From positions 1-56,965 of the forward strand of contig JAITLV010000208.1 in assembly GCA_031277685.1 (NCBI GenBank): a stretch of 56,965 nucleotides of DNA, read 5' to 3'. How positions within the stretch are numbered: position 1 is the first letter of the stretch; every line of letters starts with the position of its first letter. Made by a program: the position numbers and the translations under genes. This DNA is from Sphingobacterium sp. (GTDB lineage Bacteria; Bacteroidota; Bacteroidia; Sphingobacteriales; Sphingobacteriaceae). Of the stretch, positions 9,093 to 17,405 are shown piece after piece. The notes beneath the pieces were generated by a model, which did no database searches, was not told the origin of the DNA, and was given only the letters and a program-made list of their open reading frames with translations.

Positions 9093-10661
9093 ATGTGGTT
9101 AATTATCTTTGCGGTTTTAACAGCAATAGCGGGATATGGATTGTGGCAATTGTTTGTTAAAGCTGGCAGAAAAGGCTGGGAAGCGATCGTACCTTTTTAT
9201 AGTCAATATATACAGGCAAAATTAACTGGAAGACCGACATGGTGGGTGGTATTATTGTTAATTCCTATCGTTAATATTTTTGTTTTCTATAATCTCTATC
9301 TTGACTTTATCCATTGTTTTGGTAAACGTCGTTTTTGGGAAAACGCTGCTGCTGTTTTAGTACCTTTTATTGTTTTGCCGATGTGGGCAAAGGATAATAA
9401 CGTCCGTTTTCTGAACGGCTTGTATGCTAAAAATCTCAAGACTGCTGCACAAGAGGGTGTGGAATTGACTGAAGAGAAGCGTGCTGAAATTGAACAAGAG
9501 TCTTACAAAGAATACAAGATTAAATATCCGTATAAAAAATCTATGGTACGTGAATGGGCCGATGCAATTGTTTTTGCGACAGTAGCGGCGTCACTTATCC
9601 GTGGATTTTTAATTGAAGCCTATATGATCCCTACGGGATCAATGGAACGAACCTTATTGATCGGAGATTTTCTATTTGTCAGCAAATTGAATTACGGTCC
9701 CCGCGTCCCTAATACGCCGATTGCTTTTCCTTTTGCGCATCATACCATGCCAATAACGGGTGGAAAAGCTTACTCTGAGCTGATTGAGTTACCTTACAAA
9801 CGTTTGCCTGGATTTCAAAAGATCGAACGAAATGATGTTGTTGTCTTTAATTTCCCGGCAGGTGACACTGTAGCGCTAGAAAATCAGAATGCAAGTTACT
9901 ATGATCTTGTAAGAGCATATGGTTGGCAAACGGTGAACTCACAATTTACCATCCAAGCTCGGCCGATAGATAAACGTGAAAATTATATCAAGCGCTGTGT
10001 AGGCTTGCCAGGTGATAAAATTTCAATGAAGGATGCGAAATTGTTTGTCAATGACCAGCCCGGATTTGATCCACCGGAAAGCCAATTGGATTATATTGTA
10101 TTGACTGACGGAACTCCGTTGAGCATGGATCGTCTGCGGGAGCTACGTATCGAAGCCGTAGGATCGGACCAACAGCCGGGCGTTTATCAATTGTTTATGA
10201 CCAAGGATGAACTGGCACTGGTGAAATCGTGGTCAAATGTAAAAGAAATCAGAAGAAATCCAATCGGGGAGGGTGCTTATCCATACGATCCACAATATAA
10301 GTGGGATTTTGACAACTTCGGACCGATCTTAATTCCGAAAAAGGGTTGGACAGTTGCTTTGAATGCGCAGACTTTGCCAATCTATGAACGTGCTATCCGC
10401 GTTTATGAAAATAACAAACTCGAAAAACGCAGCGATGGTATCTATATTAACGATGTGAAAGCGGATAACTATACGTTCAAAATGGATTATTTCTGGATGA
10501 TGGGAGATAACCGTCACAATTCTTTGGATTCGAGAGGTTGGGGATTTGTTCCTGAGGATCATATCGTGGGTAAAGCATTATTCACTTGGATGAGTTGGGA
10601 TGATATTGGGTCAGGGCTTTCCAAAATCCGTTGGAACCGTATATTTAAAGGAATTCATTAA
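9093..10661 (+). CDS. lepB: signal peptidase I (Bacteroidota long form)
   Basis: 522 residues. An N-terminal DUF5684-like membrane module (hydrophobic segments about 1-20, 50-72 and 85-97) precedes the peptidase. A further TM helix lies near 155-175, followed by the serine box IPTGSMERTLL with nucleophile Ser183. The general base is Lys300 in YIKRCVGLPGD. Box E is GDNRHNSLDSRGWG near residue 470. It removes signal peptides from Sec substrates at the inner membrane. It is about 200 residues longer than E. coli-like cores because of the N-terminal module and insertions, as is usual in this phylum. It is probably cotranscribed with dapB. Confidence 0.94.
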   Translation: MWLIIFAVLTAIAGYGLWQLFVKAGRKGWEAIVPFYSQYIQAKLTGRPTWWVVLLLIPIVNIFVFYNLYLDFIHCFGKRRFWENAAAVLVPFIVLPMWAKDNNVRFLNGLYAKNLKTAAQEGVELTEEKRAEIEQESYKEYKIKYPYKKSMVREWADAIVFATVAASLIRGFLIEAYMIPTGSMERTLLIGDFLFVSKLNYGPRVPNTPIAFPFAHHTMPITGGKAYSELIELPYKRLPGFQKIERNDVVVFNFPAGDTVALENQNASYYDLVRAYGWQTVNSQFTIQARPIDKRENYIKRCVGLPGDKISMKDAKLFVNDQPGFDPPESQLDYIVLTDGTPLSMDRLRELRIEAVGSDQQPGVYQLFMTKDELALVKSWSNVKEIRRNPIGEGAYPYDPQYKWDFDNFGPILIPKKGWTVALNAQTLPIYERAIRVYENNKLEKRSDGIYINDVKADNYTFKMDYFWMMGDNRHNSLDSRGWGFVPEDHIVGKALFTWMSWDDIGSGLSKIRWNRIFKGIH

Positions 10662-10697
10662 GACAGCAATGCCCCATTTATTTGGATATGGGACTTT

Positions 10698-10739
10698 GAT
10701 AAAAAAAGAGGCTTTCTACAGAAAGCCTCTTTTTTTATC
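10698..10739 (+). terminator. bidirectional intrinsic terminator after lepB
   Basis: GATAAAAAAAGAGGCTTTC and GAAAGCCTCTTTTTTTATC form a nearly perfect 19-bp stem. It lies between the convergent lepB and pdxJ genes. Confidence 0.9.
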
Positions 10740-10766
10740 GTTCTTTTGGTACTTCCTCAGGTCTAA

Positions 10767-11483
10767 CTATTTTAAACAGGCGAGATAACGTTTGATTGTC
10801 TCTTCGAGACCTAAGTACAACGCATCTGAAATTAAGGCATGGCCAATGCTTACTTCCAATAATTCAGGGATATGCTGATTGAAATACTGGAGATTATTTA
10901 AGTCCAGATCATGACCAGCATTCAGGCCTAATCCAACTTCGCGTGCTTTTAATGCAGCTTTGAAATAGGGTTTGATTGCTGTTTCTTTATTAAAACCATA
11001 TTCGCTGGCAAAACCTTCCGTATACAACTCAATCCGATCAGTTCCGGTTTCGGCTGCAGCCTCAACCATGTCCTCAATGGGATCTACAAAGATAGAGACA
11101 CGTATGCCGGCATCTTTGAACAGTTGGCACATATCCTTTAGATAGGCTTTATTTTTGATTGTATCCCAGCCGTGATTGGATGTCAATTGCCCTTCCGTAT
11201 CAGGAACCAATGTTACCTGGGCGGGCTTGTTGGCTAATACGAGATCAATGAATTTCTGTTCCTGGCAATTACCTTCGATATTGAGCTCGGTCTGAATTTC
11301 TGCTTTTAGGTCAAATACATCCTGGTACCTGATATGTCTTTCATCGGGTCGTGGATGGACAGTGATACCTTGAGCGCCAAAACGTTCACAGGCCAATGCC
11401 GCAGCTACAAGATTGGGGTTGTTGCCGCCCCTGGAATTTCTGAGCGTTGCGATTTTATTGATATTTACTGAAAGTCTAGTCAT
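10767..11483 (-). CDS. pdxJ: pyridoxine 5'-phosphate synthase
   Basis: 238 residues from the ATG at 11483 (MTRLSVNINKIATLRNSRGGNNP); ten extra codons upstream to 11513 are not family-like. The N-terminal NxNKIATLRNxRGG and ITVHPRPDERHI (about residues 42-53), the EGN strand, and RIELYTEGFA near 160-170 are family signatures. It condenses 1-deoxyxylulose 5-phosphate with 3-amino-2-oxopropyl phosphate to form PNP (vitamin B6 synthesis). It diverges from cdaA across about 60 bp. Confidence 0.95.
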   Translation of the reverse strand: MTRLSVNINKIATLRNSRGGNNPNLVAAALACERFGAQGITVHPRPDERHIRYQDVFDLKAEIQTELNIEGNCQEQKFIDLVLANKPAQVTLVPDTEGQLTSNHGWDTIKNKAYLKDMCQLFKDAGIRVSIFVDPIEDMVEAAAETGTDRIELYTEGFASEYGFNKETAIKPYFKAALKAREVGLGLNAGHDLDLNNLQYFNQHIPELLEVSIGHALISDALYLGLEETIKRYLACLK

Positions 11484-11543
11484 TTTCCTGTATGTTATAC
11501 TGTAAAAATACAAATAATATCTATTTTTTTTTAACTTGCATAT

Positions 11544-12338
11544 ATGGATGGAATCGATTATAGCTTGTTTAGTGGCTTTCGCCTATTGGACGTTATCGAT
11601 ATTATATTGGTAGCAATTATTATCTACTATATCTATAGTTTGATTCGGGGTACAATTGCGGTCAATATTCTGATTGGGGTTGCCTTATTCTACGGTGTAT
11701 ATATTGTTGTCAAACAGATGCATATGCGTCTGTTGACTGAAATATTTGGTGGATTTATATCTGTAGGATCTATTGCACTTATTGTTGTATTCCAGCAGGA
11801 AATTCGGCGCTTTTTGCTTCATGTGGGTAAAAATATATCGATGAAGCGAAAGAAAGTGTTCTGGTCTTTTCTGGGGAACAAGAAAGCAATACAGAAAGAT
11901 CTGACTGATGATTTAAGACCTGTTGTCGAGGCCTGTAGAAGTATGTCCCGTACACGTACAGGAGCGCTATTGGTCTTTTCAAAATATTTTGACGAGGAAT
12001 ATTATCAGAGCAGTGGTGAGTATATTGATGCCCATATTTCAAAACGCCTAATCGAGAGTATATTCCATAAAAATAGTCCCCTCCATGATGGGGCGGTCGT
12101 GATTGTCGATTTTAAGATCATGACGGCTTCCTGTGTCTTGCCCCTATCGGATAGTGAGGATTTACCGCTGCAATTTGGTTTGCGGCACCGTGCTGCAATT
12201 GGTGTAACGGAAATCTCTGATGCCATAGCGGTCATTGTTTCCGAAGAAACTGGGGAGATCTCTTTTGCAAAGGACGGGAATGTGAACATGAATGTTTCAC
12301 CGGAAGAACTGGAACAACTGCTAAAAGATGAGTTATAA
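11544..12338 (+). CDS. cdaA: diadenylate cyclase CdaA (c-di-AMP synthase)
   Basis: 264 residues with three N-terminal TM helices (about 18-34, 40-56, 68-84), then a DAC domain with the signature DGA (182-184, in SPLHDGAVVIV) and RHR (214-216, in GLRHRAAIG). It makes the second messenger c-di-AMP from two ATP at the membrane. In Firmicutes the partners are CdaR/GlmM; here no such neighbour is present and the gene appears monocistronic. The leader before the ATG is short: TAACTTGC at 11532-11539 is an imperfect -7 element. Confidence 0.94.
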   Translation: MDGIDYSLFSGFRLLDVIDIILVAIIIYYIYSLIRGTIAVNILIGVALFYGVYIVVKQMHMRLLTEIFGGFISVGSIALIVVFQQEIRRFLLHVGKNISMKRKKVFWSFLGNKKAIQKDLTDDLRPVVEACRSMSRTRTGALLVFSKYFDEEYYQSSGEYIDAHISKRLIESIFHKNSPLHDGAVVIVDFKIMTASCVLPLSDSEDLPLQFGLRHRAAIGVTEISDAIAVIVSEETGEISFAKDGNVNMNVSPEELEQLLKDEL

Positions 12339-12425
12339 AATAAAGTCGGCCAAGGTTAAGGACTCACTCCTTGTATATGGAGGATTTGAAATGAATAGCT
12401 GGGTCGACACGAATAAAATTAACGA

Positions 12426-12461
12426 AAAATGGGGTAGCCAATCTTTTGGCTACCCCATTTT
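12426..12461. terminator. bidirectional intrinsic terminator (cdaA / DUF2911 gene)
   Basis: A perfect 16-bp stem, AAAATGGGGTAGCCAA (12426-12441) with TTGGCTACCCCATTTT (12446-12461), between convergent genes. Confidence 0.9.
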
Positions 12462-12481
12462 CTTATCCGATTAGCACTGCG

Positions 12482-13327
12482 TTATTTTTTTGCCGCATTG
12501 ATAATTTGTGTATTCAATTTGATGTATTCGCTATTTTTACCTTCAGTAGCTACCTCAACTCCTTTCGTAGCAGTTTCTATAGCACCTTTTTTATCACCGG
12601 CCTTTAATTGTGCTTTGGCTTTCCAATACAATACATGAGCTGCTTTTGGCTGAGCTTTGGCCGCTTCATCAAACCAGGTTAATGCTTGCTTATCATCTAT
12701 ATTATTGTTGAAATAGTATTGGGCAGCAGCGAAATAAGGTTTTTTATCGCTTTTCATTGCTTCTTCAATGGATGCGATTATTTTTACCCTTTGATTGACT
12801 TTAAGGTCAACTTTTATCGCCGTTTTTTCCCAGGCGAGACTTAATACAGCATCCGTCGGTGTCACATTATCGAAAGAGATCGTAAATGTTTCGATCGGGC
12901 TGCTTAAATTCTGTGGTTTAACCTTGAAACGAAGTGCGTCTTCGGATTGATTATAGGTGTAAGCACCCCATTGTTTGGTGTTCTTGCTAATAATAACAGT
13001 CCATTCAGTCTTATTAGGGATCGTGAACAATGCATATGTTCCTGCAGTTAGTGTATGTCCATTTAATGTGACATCACCTTCGAAGGTTAATGTTGTATTG
13101 GTATTGGCACCTGTGCGCCACACTTCATTATAAGGTACTAGGTCACCAAAGATCTTGCGGCCATTCATACTCGGACGGCTGTAATTAAGAATTACATTTT
13201 CAATCCCTAAGCCCTGAGTGATTGTTTGGGCGCTACTTGCTGCCGGTAGTTTTAACTGAGCAAAGGATTCGTTTGCAGTAAACATTAAAGCTGCTGCAAA
13301 GGCAATGGCAAAGAATTTCTTTTTCAT
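12482..13327 (-). CDS. DUF2911 domain protein, secreted, with TPR-like tail
   Basis: 281 residues. A signal peptide (1-23) is followed by the DUF2911 domain (about 25-170; motifs YSRPSMNGRKIFGDLVPYNEVWRTGANTNT and GTYALFTIP). A helical C-terminal part (about 195-275) has TPR-like spacing (AAQYYFNNNIDDKQALTWFDEAAKAQP, VLYWKAKAQLKAGDKKGAIE). The family is common in Bacteroidota and has no defined activity; the beta-rich core suggests a periplasmic binding or scaffolding role. Confidence 0.88.
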   Translation of the reverse strand: MKKKFFAIAFAAALMFTANESFAQLKLPAASSAQTITQGLGIENVILNYSRPSMNGRKIFGDLVPYNEVWRTGANTNTTLTFEGDVTLNGHTLTAGTYALFTIPNKTEWTVIISKNTKQWGAYTYNQSEDALRFKVKPQNLSSPIETFTISFDNVTPTDAVLSLAWEKTAIKVDLKVNQRVKIIASIEEAMKSDKKPYFAAAQYYFNNNIDDKQALTWFDEAAKAQPKAAHVLYWKAKAQLKAGDKKGAIETATKGVEVATEGKNSEYIKLNTQIINAAKK

Positions 13328-13507
13328 TTGTTCGATAATTACTTTTTGAGCTTATCAGCTCGATTATTTATGACTAATAGCATTTTGTGAATTAATGGGC
13401 AATGCTCTTATTTTATCTGTAGCACTTCCGTATGCTTTGTAATTAGATGAATCGTAGTGTAACTGGATCCGGATTCATCTCTTAAAAATAGGAAGAATTT
13501 CACAGAA

Positions 13508-13534
13508 AAAGGGCATCTTTTTTAGATGCCCTTT
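13508..13534 (-). terminator. intrinsic terminator of the sugar transporter gene
   Basis: AAAGGGCATCT and AGATGCCCTTT pair around a T-rich loop, 30 bp past the transporter stop codon. Confidence 0.8.
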
Positions 13535-13563
13535 CCTTATTACGATAATAATTCGTTTTGCTT

Positions 13564-14856
13564 TTAGTTTTCTTTTCCGATTTTGTGACCTTTGGCCGCA
13601 AAGAACAGGATATATAGATATGCTGGAACCATCGCAAAGAGAAATGCGTGTTGGAAATCAACATGCAAGGTGTCTTTTAAATAACCATAGATCAAAGGCC
13701 AGATTGCACCTCCGGCTATACCCATAATCATAATACCAGATCCTGTTTTTGTAAATCGTCCCAAGCCTTTGATACCCAATGGGAAAATTGCCGGCCACAT
13801 CAATGAGTTTGCAACACCTAATAATGCAACAAAAATATAGGAAGTTAAGCCCGTAGAAAATGCGGAGATCGCGGTGAAGGTGATTCCAACAATTGTACAG
13901 ATACGTAAAGCTGTCTGTTGTGATACAAATCTTGGAATAGAAATAATACCAATAAAATAACCAACTAACATACATACAAGGGTGAACGTTGTACCATATT
14001 TGACAAAAAATGGTGGCAAAGATAGTAATCTGCCATAAGTTCCGATGATATCTCCGGCCATCACTTCAACAGCGACACAGAAGAAAATAGCGAGAAATCC
14101 TAAAAATAGATGTGGGAACTGGAAGATGCTTGTCTTTTTTGTACCTGCGACAGCGGTTTCATCTGTTGTTTCTTCTTCCTTATTGACATCAACTTCGGGC
14201 ATTTTTACCGCAAAGACCACGATTGCAAGAATCGCGACGCCAATGGCTACACCAATGTACGGACCATGAAGTCTTTCAGATAATTCAGCTAATAGTGCAT
14301 CGTGCTCCGCACCCGCTTTGAGCGCTTTGATTTTGCTAGAAATACTGTCGTAATCTTTTAGTAATATGCTTCCCAAAACCACAGGAACAATCATACCAGC
14401 TGTTTTATTGAAAATACCCACAATAGAGATCCGTTGGGCAGCACTTTCTATGGGGCCGATGATACTGAGATAAGGATTAATAGCTGTTTGCAATAACGCC
14501 ATACCTGAGGCCTGAACAAAGATAGCAACAAGGAAGAGCTGATAGCTCAGGCTGGATGCAGCCGGAATAATGATAAGTGCACCAATAATAATTAACACCA
14601 AACTAGCGACAAGACCATTTTTAAATCCTATTTTACCTAAAATCCAAGAACTCGGCAGCGCCAGAAAGAAATAGGCGATATACGATGCAAAAAGGATTAA
14701 AAATGCCTGGGTATCTGTTTCCAAATTGAATGCCAAGCGTACAAATGGAATCAGAGCCCCATTAGCCCAGGTAATATACCCCAGAATAAAAAATAATGCA
14801 CAGCAAATAAGCATAGGAACTATTGCCGTTTTACCCGAATTAGGATTAGTGGTCAT
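13564..14856 (-). CDS. FucP/GluP-type sugar:H+ symporter (MFS)
   Basis: 430 residues with about 12 hydrophobic segments and a cytoplasmic loop around residues 225-245 (DVNKEEETTDETAVAGTKK) that separates two six-helix bundles. Sequence stretches such as LFASYIAYFFLALPSSWILGKIGFKNGL, QTAINPYLSIIGP and ANSLMWPAIFPLGIKGLGRFTKTGSGIMIMGIAGGA are characteristic of the L-fucose/glucose-galactose permease branch. It imports a hexose or deoxyhexose with protons; the sugar is not predictable. A palindrome upstream (14892-14906) may be an operator. It is monocistronic. Confidence 0.88.
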   Translation of the reverse strand: MTTNPNSGKTAIVPMLICCALFFILGYITWANGALIPFVRLAFNLETDTQAFLILFASYIAYFFLALPSSWILGKIGFKNGLVASLVLIIIGALIIIPAASSLSYQLFLVAIFVQASGMALLQTAINPYLSIIGPIESAAQRISIVGIFNKTAGMIVPVVLGSILLKDYDSISSKIKALKAGAEHDALLAELSERLHGPYIGVAIGVAILAIVVFAVKMPEVDVNKEEETTDETAVAGTKKTSIFQFPHLFLGFLAIFFCVAVEVMAGDIIGTYGRLLSLPPFFVKYGTTFTLVCMLVGYFIGIISIPRFVSQQTALRICTIVGITFTAISAFSTGLTSYIFVALLGVANSLMWPAIFPLGIKGLGRFTKTGSGIMIMGIAGGAIWPLIYGYLKDTLHVDFQHAFLFAMVPAYLYILFFAAKGHKIGKEN

Positions 14857-14891
14857 TTTTTTAATTATATTTAGTTAAGTTATCGTTCAAA

Positions 14892-14906
14892 GATTGGAAA
14901 CCAATC
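14892..14906. promoter_or_regulatory. 15-bp palindrome, possible operator
   Basis: GATTGG-AAA-CCAATC, a perfect dyad centred about 42 bp before the transporter start codon. No regulator gene is adjacent. Confidence 0.35.
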
Positions 14907-15039
14907 AAAAAAACAGCTTTAAACAAACGATTGCATGCTATTTTTATTGATTTCTTAAATATCCATCTTACAAGACTACTTAATTTTCTTGAATATTGGA
15001 AATAAATAAAGGGGTATTTTAATAATTATTTGGCAAAAA

Positions 15040-15073
15040 AAAGAAGAATAAATTGTGAAAATTATTCTTCTTT
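15040..15073 (-). terminator. intrinsic terminator of the HK-DinB-thioesterase operon
   Basis: AAAGAAGAATAA (15040-15051) pairs with TTATTCTTCTTT (15062-15073). Read on the minus strand it is followed by a U-run, about 65 nt past the thioesterase stop. Confidence 0.65.
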
Positions 15074-15136
15074 AGCTGCAAATATTGTTGATTTCGAATT
15101 ACATGGGGTTGATAAATCGAGTTAGCAAACTTTGTC

Positions 15137-15562
15137 TTATTTTGGTACAATGGCTACTGTAAGTCTTGAGATACAATTCAATTTATTGAAGCGGTCATAC
15201 ATTTTGATCTCCCAGATATGAGTTGATCTCCCAATATGAATTGGGCTGCATTTTGCAGTGATAATTCCACTGCTTACCGGTCTAATATGATTTGCATTAA
15301 CTTCGAGCCCTACACCGCGGTATTTATCTGGGTCGACGACCAAATTGGACGCGATACTTCCTAAAGATTCTGCAAGCACTACCGAGGCACCACCGTGCAG
15401 AATACCATGAGGTTGTTTCACATTATCGGTGACGGGCATAGTTGCCATAATGCTGTCGTCGGTAATCTCCGTTGCCTTGATTTCCAATAAGCCAGAGAGG
15501 TATTTGTTAAAAAAAACATTTATTTCCTCAATGTTGTAAGGCTGAAACCAAATTTTTGACAT
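15137..15562 (-). CDS. hotdog-fold acyl-CoA thioesterase (PaaI/MenI-like)
   Basis: 141 residues. The HGILHGGASVVLAESLGS stretch at residues 52-69 is the PaaI-type signature, with Glu65 as the probable catalytic acid. The closest functional relatives hydrolyse aryl- or naphthoyl-CoA esters (YbdB, MenI). Menaquinone synthesis is a reasonable role in this phylum but is inferred only. Its start lies inside the end of the DinB gene (35-bp overlap), making it the last gene of a three-gene operon. Confidence 0.82.
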   Translation of the reverse strand: MSKIWFQPYNIEEINVFFNKYLSGLLEIKATEITDDSIMATMPVTDNVKQPHGILHGGASVVLAESLGSIASNLVVDPDKYRGVGLEVNANHIRPVSSGIITAKCSPIHIGRSTHIWEIKMYDRFNKLNCISRLTVAIVPK

Positions 15563-16076
15563 CGTCTGAATTTAAATAGCGTTCCTGAATAATAATGCGG
15601 TGATGGTTGAGATGACCTGCGATTACATATAATATTGCTTTTACACTCGTCAGTCGTTCTGAGGCCATTCCTTTACGTTCTAATTCTGCGTCGTTAAAAC
15701 TATTAAATAGCATCAGGTTTGCCTTACGAAGATAAGTAAACTCCTTGCTCAGACTTTCCAACGTGCGATCATTGTAACGGGAATATTGAATAAGGTAGTC
15801 TTGATCGTATCCAGCCAGTTCTTTGAGGTCATTGCGTGAAAAACGTAATGCACGGTAAGCCATGATACGCTCATTGTCAATGACATGCCCGACGACTTCT
15901 TTGATTGTCCATTTGTCTTCGGCATATCTAAAATTACCTCTTTCTTCCGGAATGGTATCCAAAAATGCTGGAAAGGAGAGTGTCTGTTCTTCCAATGCAT
16001 CTAATACGTTATCAACTACAGTCTCAATATAGGGAGCGTAGACTGCCGGATATTCGTCAGATTTGAGTGGCTTCAT
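15528..16076 (-). CDS. DinB-like four-helix metal-binding protein
   Basis: 182 residues. The DinB superfamily histidine triad is His64 (EVVGHVIDNER) and His155/His159 (VIAGHLNHHR). WTIKEVVGHVIDNERI is typical of the DinB_2 subfamily. Members bind a divalent metal, and some are thiol-dependent transferases; the specific reaction is unknown. It overlaps the kinase gene upstream by 20 bp and the thioesterase downstream by 35 bp. Confidence 0.85.
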   Translation of the reverse strand: MKPLKSDEYPAVYAPYIETVVDNVLDALEEQTLSFPAFLDTIPEERGNFRYAEDKWTIKEVVGHVIDNERIMAYRALRFSRNDLKELAGYDQDYLIQYSRYNDRTLESLSKEFTYLRKANLMLFNSFNDAELERKGMASERLTSVKAILYVIAGHLNHHRIIIQERYLNSDDVKNLVSALQH

Positions 16077-17286
16077 ATTTTAAGTTGCTTTTTAAGATTA
16101 TTCGAAATGTTGTTCCTTTACCTATTTCAGATTCTTTAACAAAGATTTGTCCTTGATGATACCGCACCATTCGTTTGGTTAAGCTAAGGCCAAGTCCCCA
16201 ACCTCTTTTCCGCGTTGTAAAACCTGGCTGGAAGACCGATTCAAAATTTGACCTTGGAATTCCTTTGCCCGTATCACTAATGTCTATAAAAATTTCTTCT
16301 TTCGCAATATTTTCTGAAATATTAACAGTTATCTTTCCCTCTGTGCCAATAGCATTTACTCCGTTTTTCAATAAATTTTCGATGATCCAATCAAAGAGCG
16401 GAATATTAAGTTTGGCCTCCACATGGGTATCTCCATTTAATTCGAACGTAATTTTATTACTGGTGCGTATCCGGAAATAATCGACATAATTTTTGATTAC
16501 ATCATAGAGGTTGTGGTTGGTCAGTACAGGTGTTGAACCTATCTTTGAAAAACGATCAGCGACGATCTCTAGTCTTTTAATATCGTTTTCCATTTCATTG
16601 AGCGTATCGTCCTCTTCAGCGTCAAATTTAATCCGAATCAGCTCCAGCCAACCCATTAATGAAGATATTGGGGTCCCCAATTGGTGGGCAGCCTCCTTTG
16701 TGAGCCCCACCCAGACAAGGTTTTGCTCGGATTTTCGTATGGAATTAAAAACCGTATAAGCAATGATCAGGAAGAGGGCTATCAACGATAGTTGAACATA
16801 AGGGAATACACGCAATTGTTGTAAAAACCAGGAGTCTTTATAGTAAACATGCCATTTCTGACCATTTTCCAATTCCAGCGTAATGGGCGGATGACTCTTC
16901 TTCATAAAGGCAAGTTGTTTTTGGAAATAAACTGGGTCATAGTCCAAGGCTTTTGTAACACTGTCGTTATGTATTGGTTTAATATTCGTCTTGGTGGAAT
17001 CCAGATTGCGCCAAAAAATAATATCCTCTTTATCGTCGGTAATAATCGCAGGTAAATTTAAGCTATCCCTGACCGCGTAGATGAATGTAATAAATTCGTC
17101 GTCCACATCGGGCATCGTCATAATGTTTTTGGTACTCATTGCCCATACTTCGGCTTTGGAACGTTCGGCATGTGCAAGGTTGCGGACAAGGTAATTGGTA
17201 TAAACCAATGAGGCGATGGCGATAATTGCCGCAAAGATGAGCAAAATAAATTTCCAGCGTTGTTGGCTTATCTGAGAGGGTTTCAT
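16057..17286 (-). CDS. membrane sensor histidine kinase
   Basis: 409 residues. TM1 is about 13-33 and TM2 about 163-182, enclosing an extracytoplasmic sensor of about 130 residues with no HAMP domain after it. The H-box is EAAHQLGTPISSL with phospho-acceptor His201; the N-box is NLLKNGVNAIG (about 305-315); G boxes are DTGKGIP and GWGLGLSLTKRMV. No response regulator is adjacent, so it is an orphan kinase. It is the first gene of an overlapping operon with DinB-like and thioesterase genes. Confidence 0.92.
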   Translation of the reverse strand: MKPSQISQQRWKFILLIFAAIIAIASLVYTNYLVRNLAHAERSKAEVWAMSTKNIMTMPDVDDEFITFIYAVRDSLNLPAIITDDKEDIIFWRNLDSTKTNIKPIHNDSVTKALDYDPVYFQKQLAFMKKSHPPITLELENGQKWHVYYKDSWFLQQLRVFPYVQLSLIALFLIIAYTVFNSIRKSEQNLVWVGLTKEAAHQLGTPISSLMGWLELIRIKFDAEEDDTLNEMENDIKRLEIVADRFSKIGSTPVLTNHNLYDVIKNYVDYFRIRTSNKITFELNGDTHVEAKLNIPLFDWIIENLLKNGVNAIGTEGKITVNISENIAKEEIFIDISDTGKGIPRSNFESVFQPGFTTRKRGWGLGLSLTKRMVRYHQGQIFVKESEIGKGTTFRIILKSNLKYEATQI

Positions 17287-17393
17287 GATTCTGTATTTTG
17301 TACTCTAGCGCAAATTAATGAATAAATGTCTGTTTTCTGCACTTTTATTTCAGCTTAAAACTCATCCTGTTATCCAAATCAAAAATTTTGTGG

Positions 17394-17401
17394 TAATTTT
17401 G
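17394..17401 (+). promoter_or_regulatory. -7 element TAATTTTG abutting the gltX start
   Basis: TAATTTTG ends only 4 nt before the gltX ATG, so transcription would start at or next to the A of the start codon. No good -33 TTG is seen. The same geometry occurs before the AraC gene at 39682. Confidence 0.5.
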
Positions 17402-17405
17402 CGGC

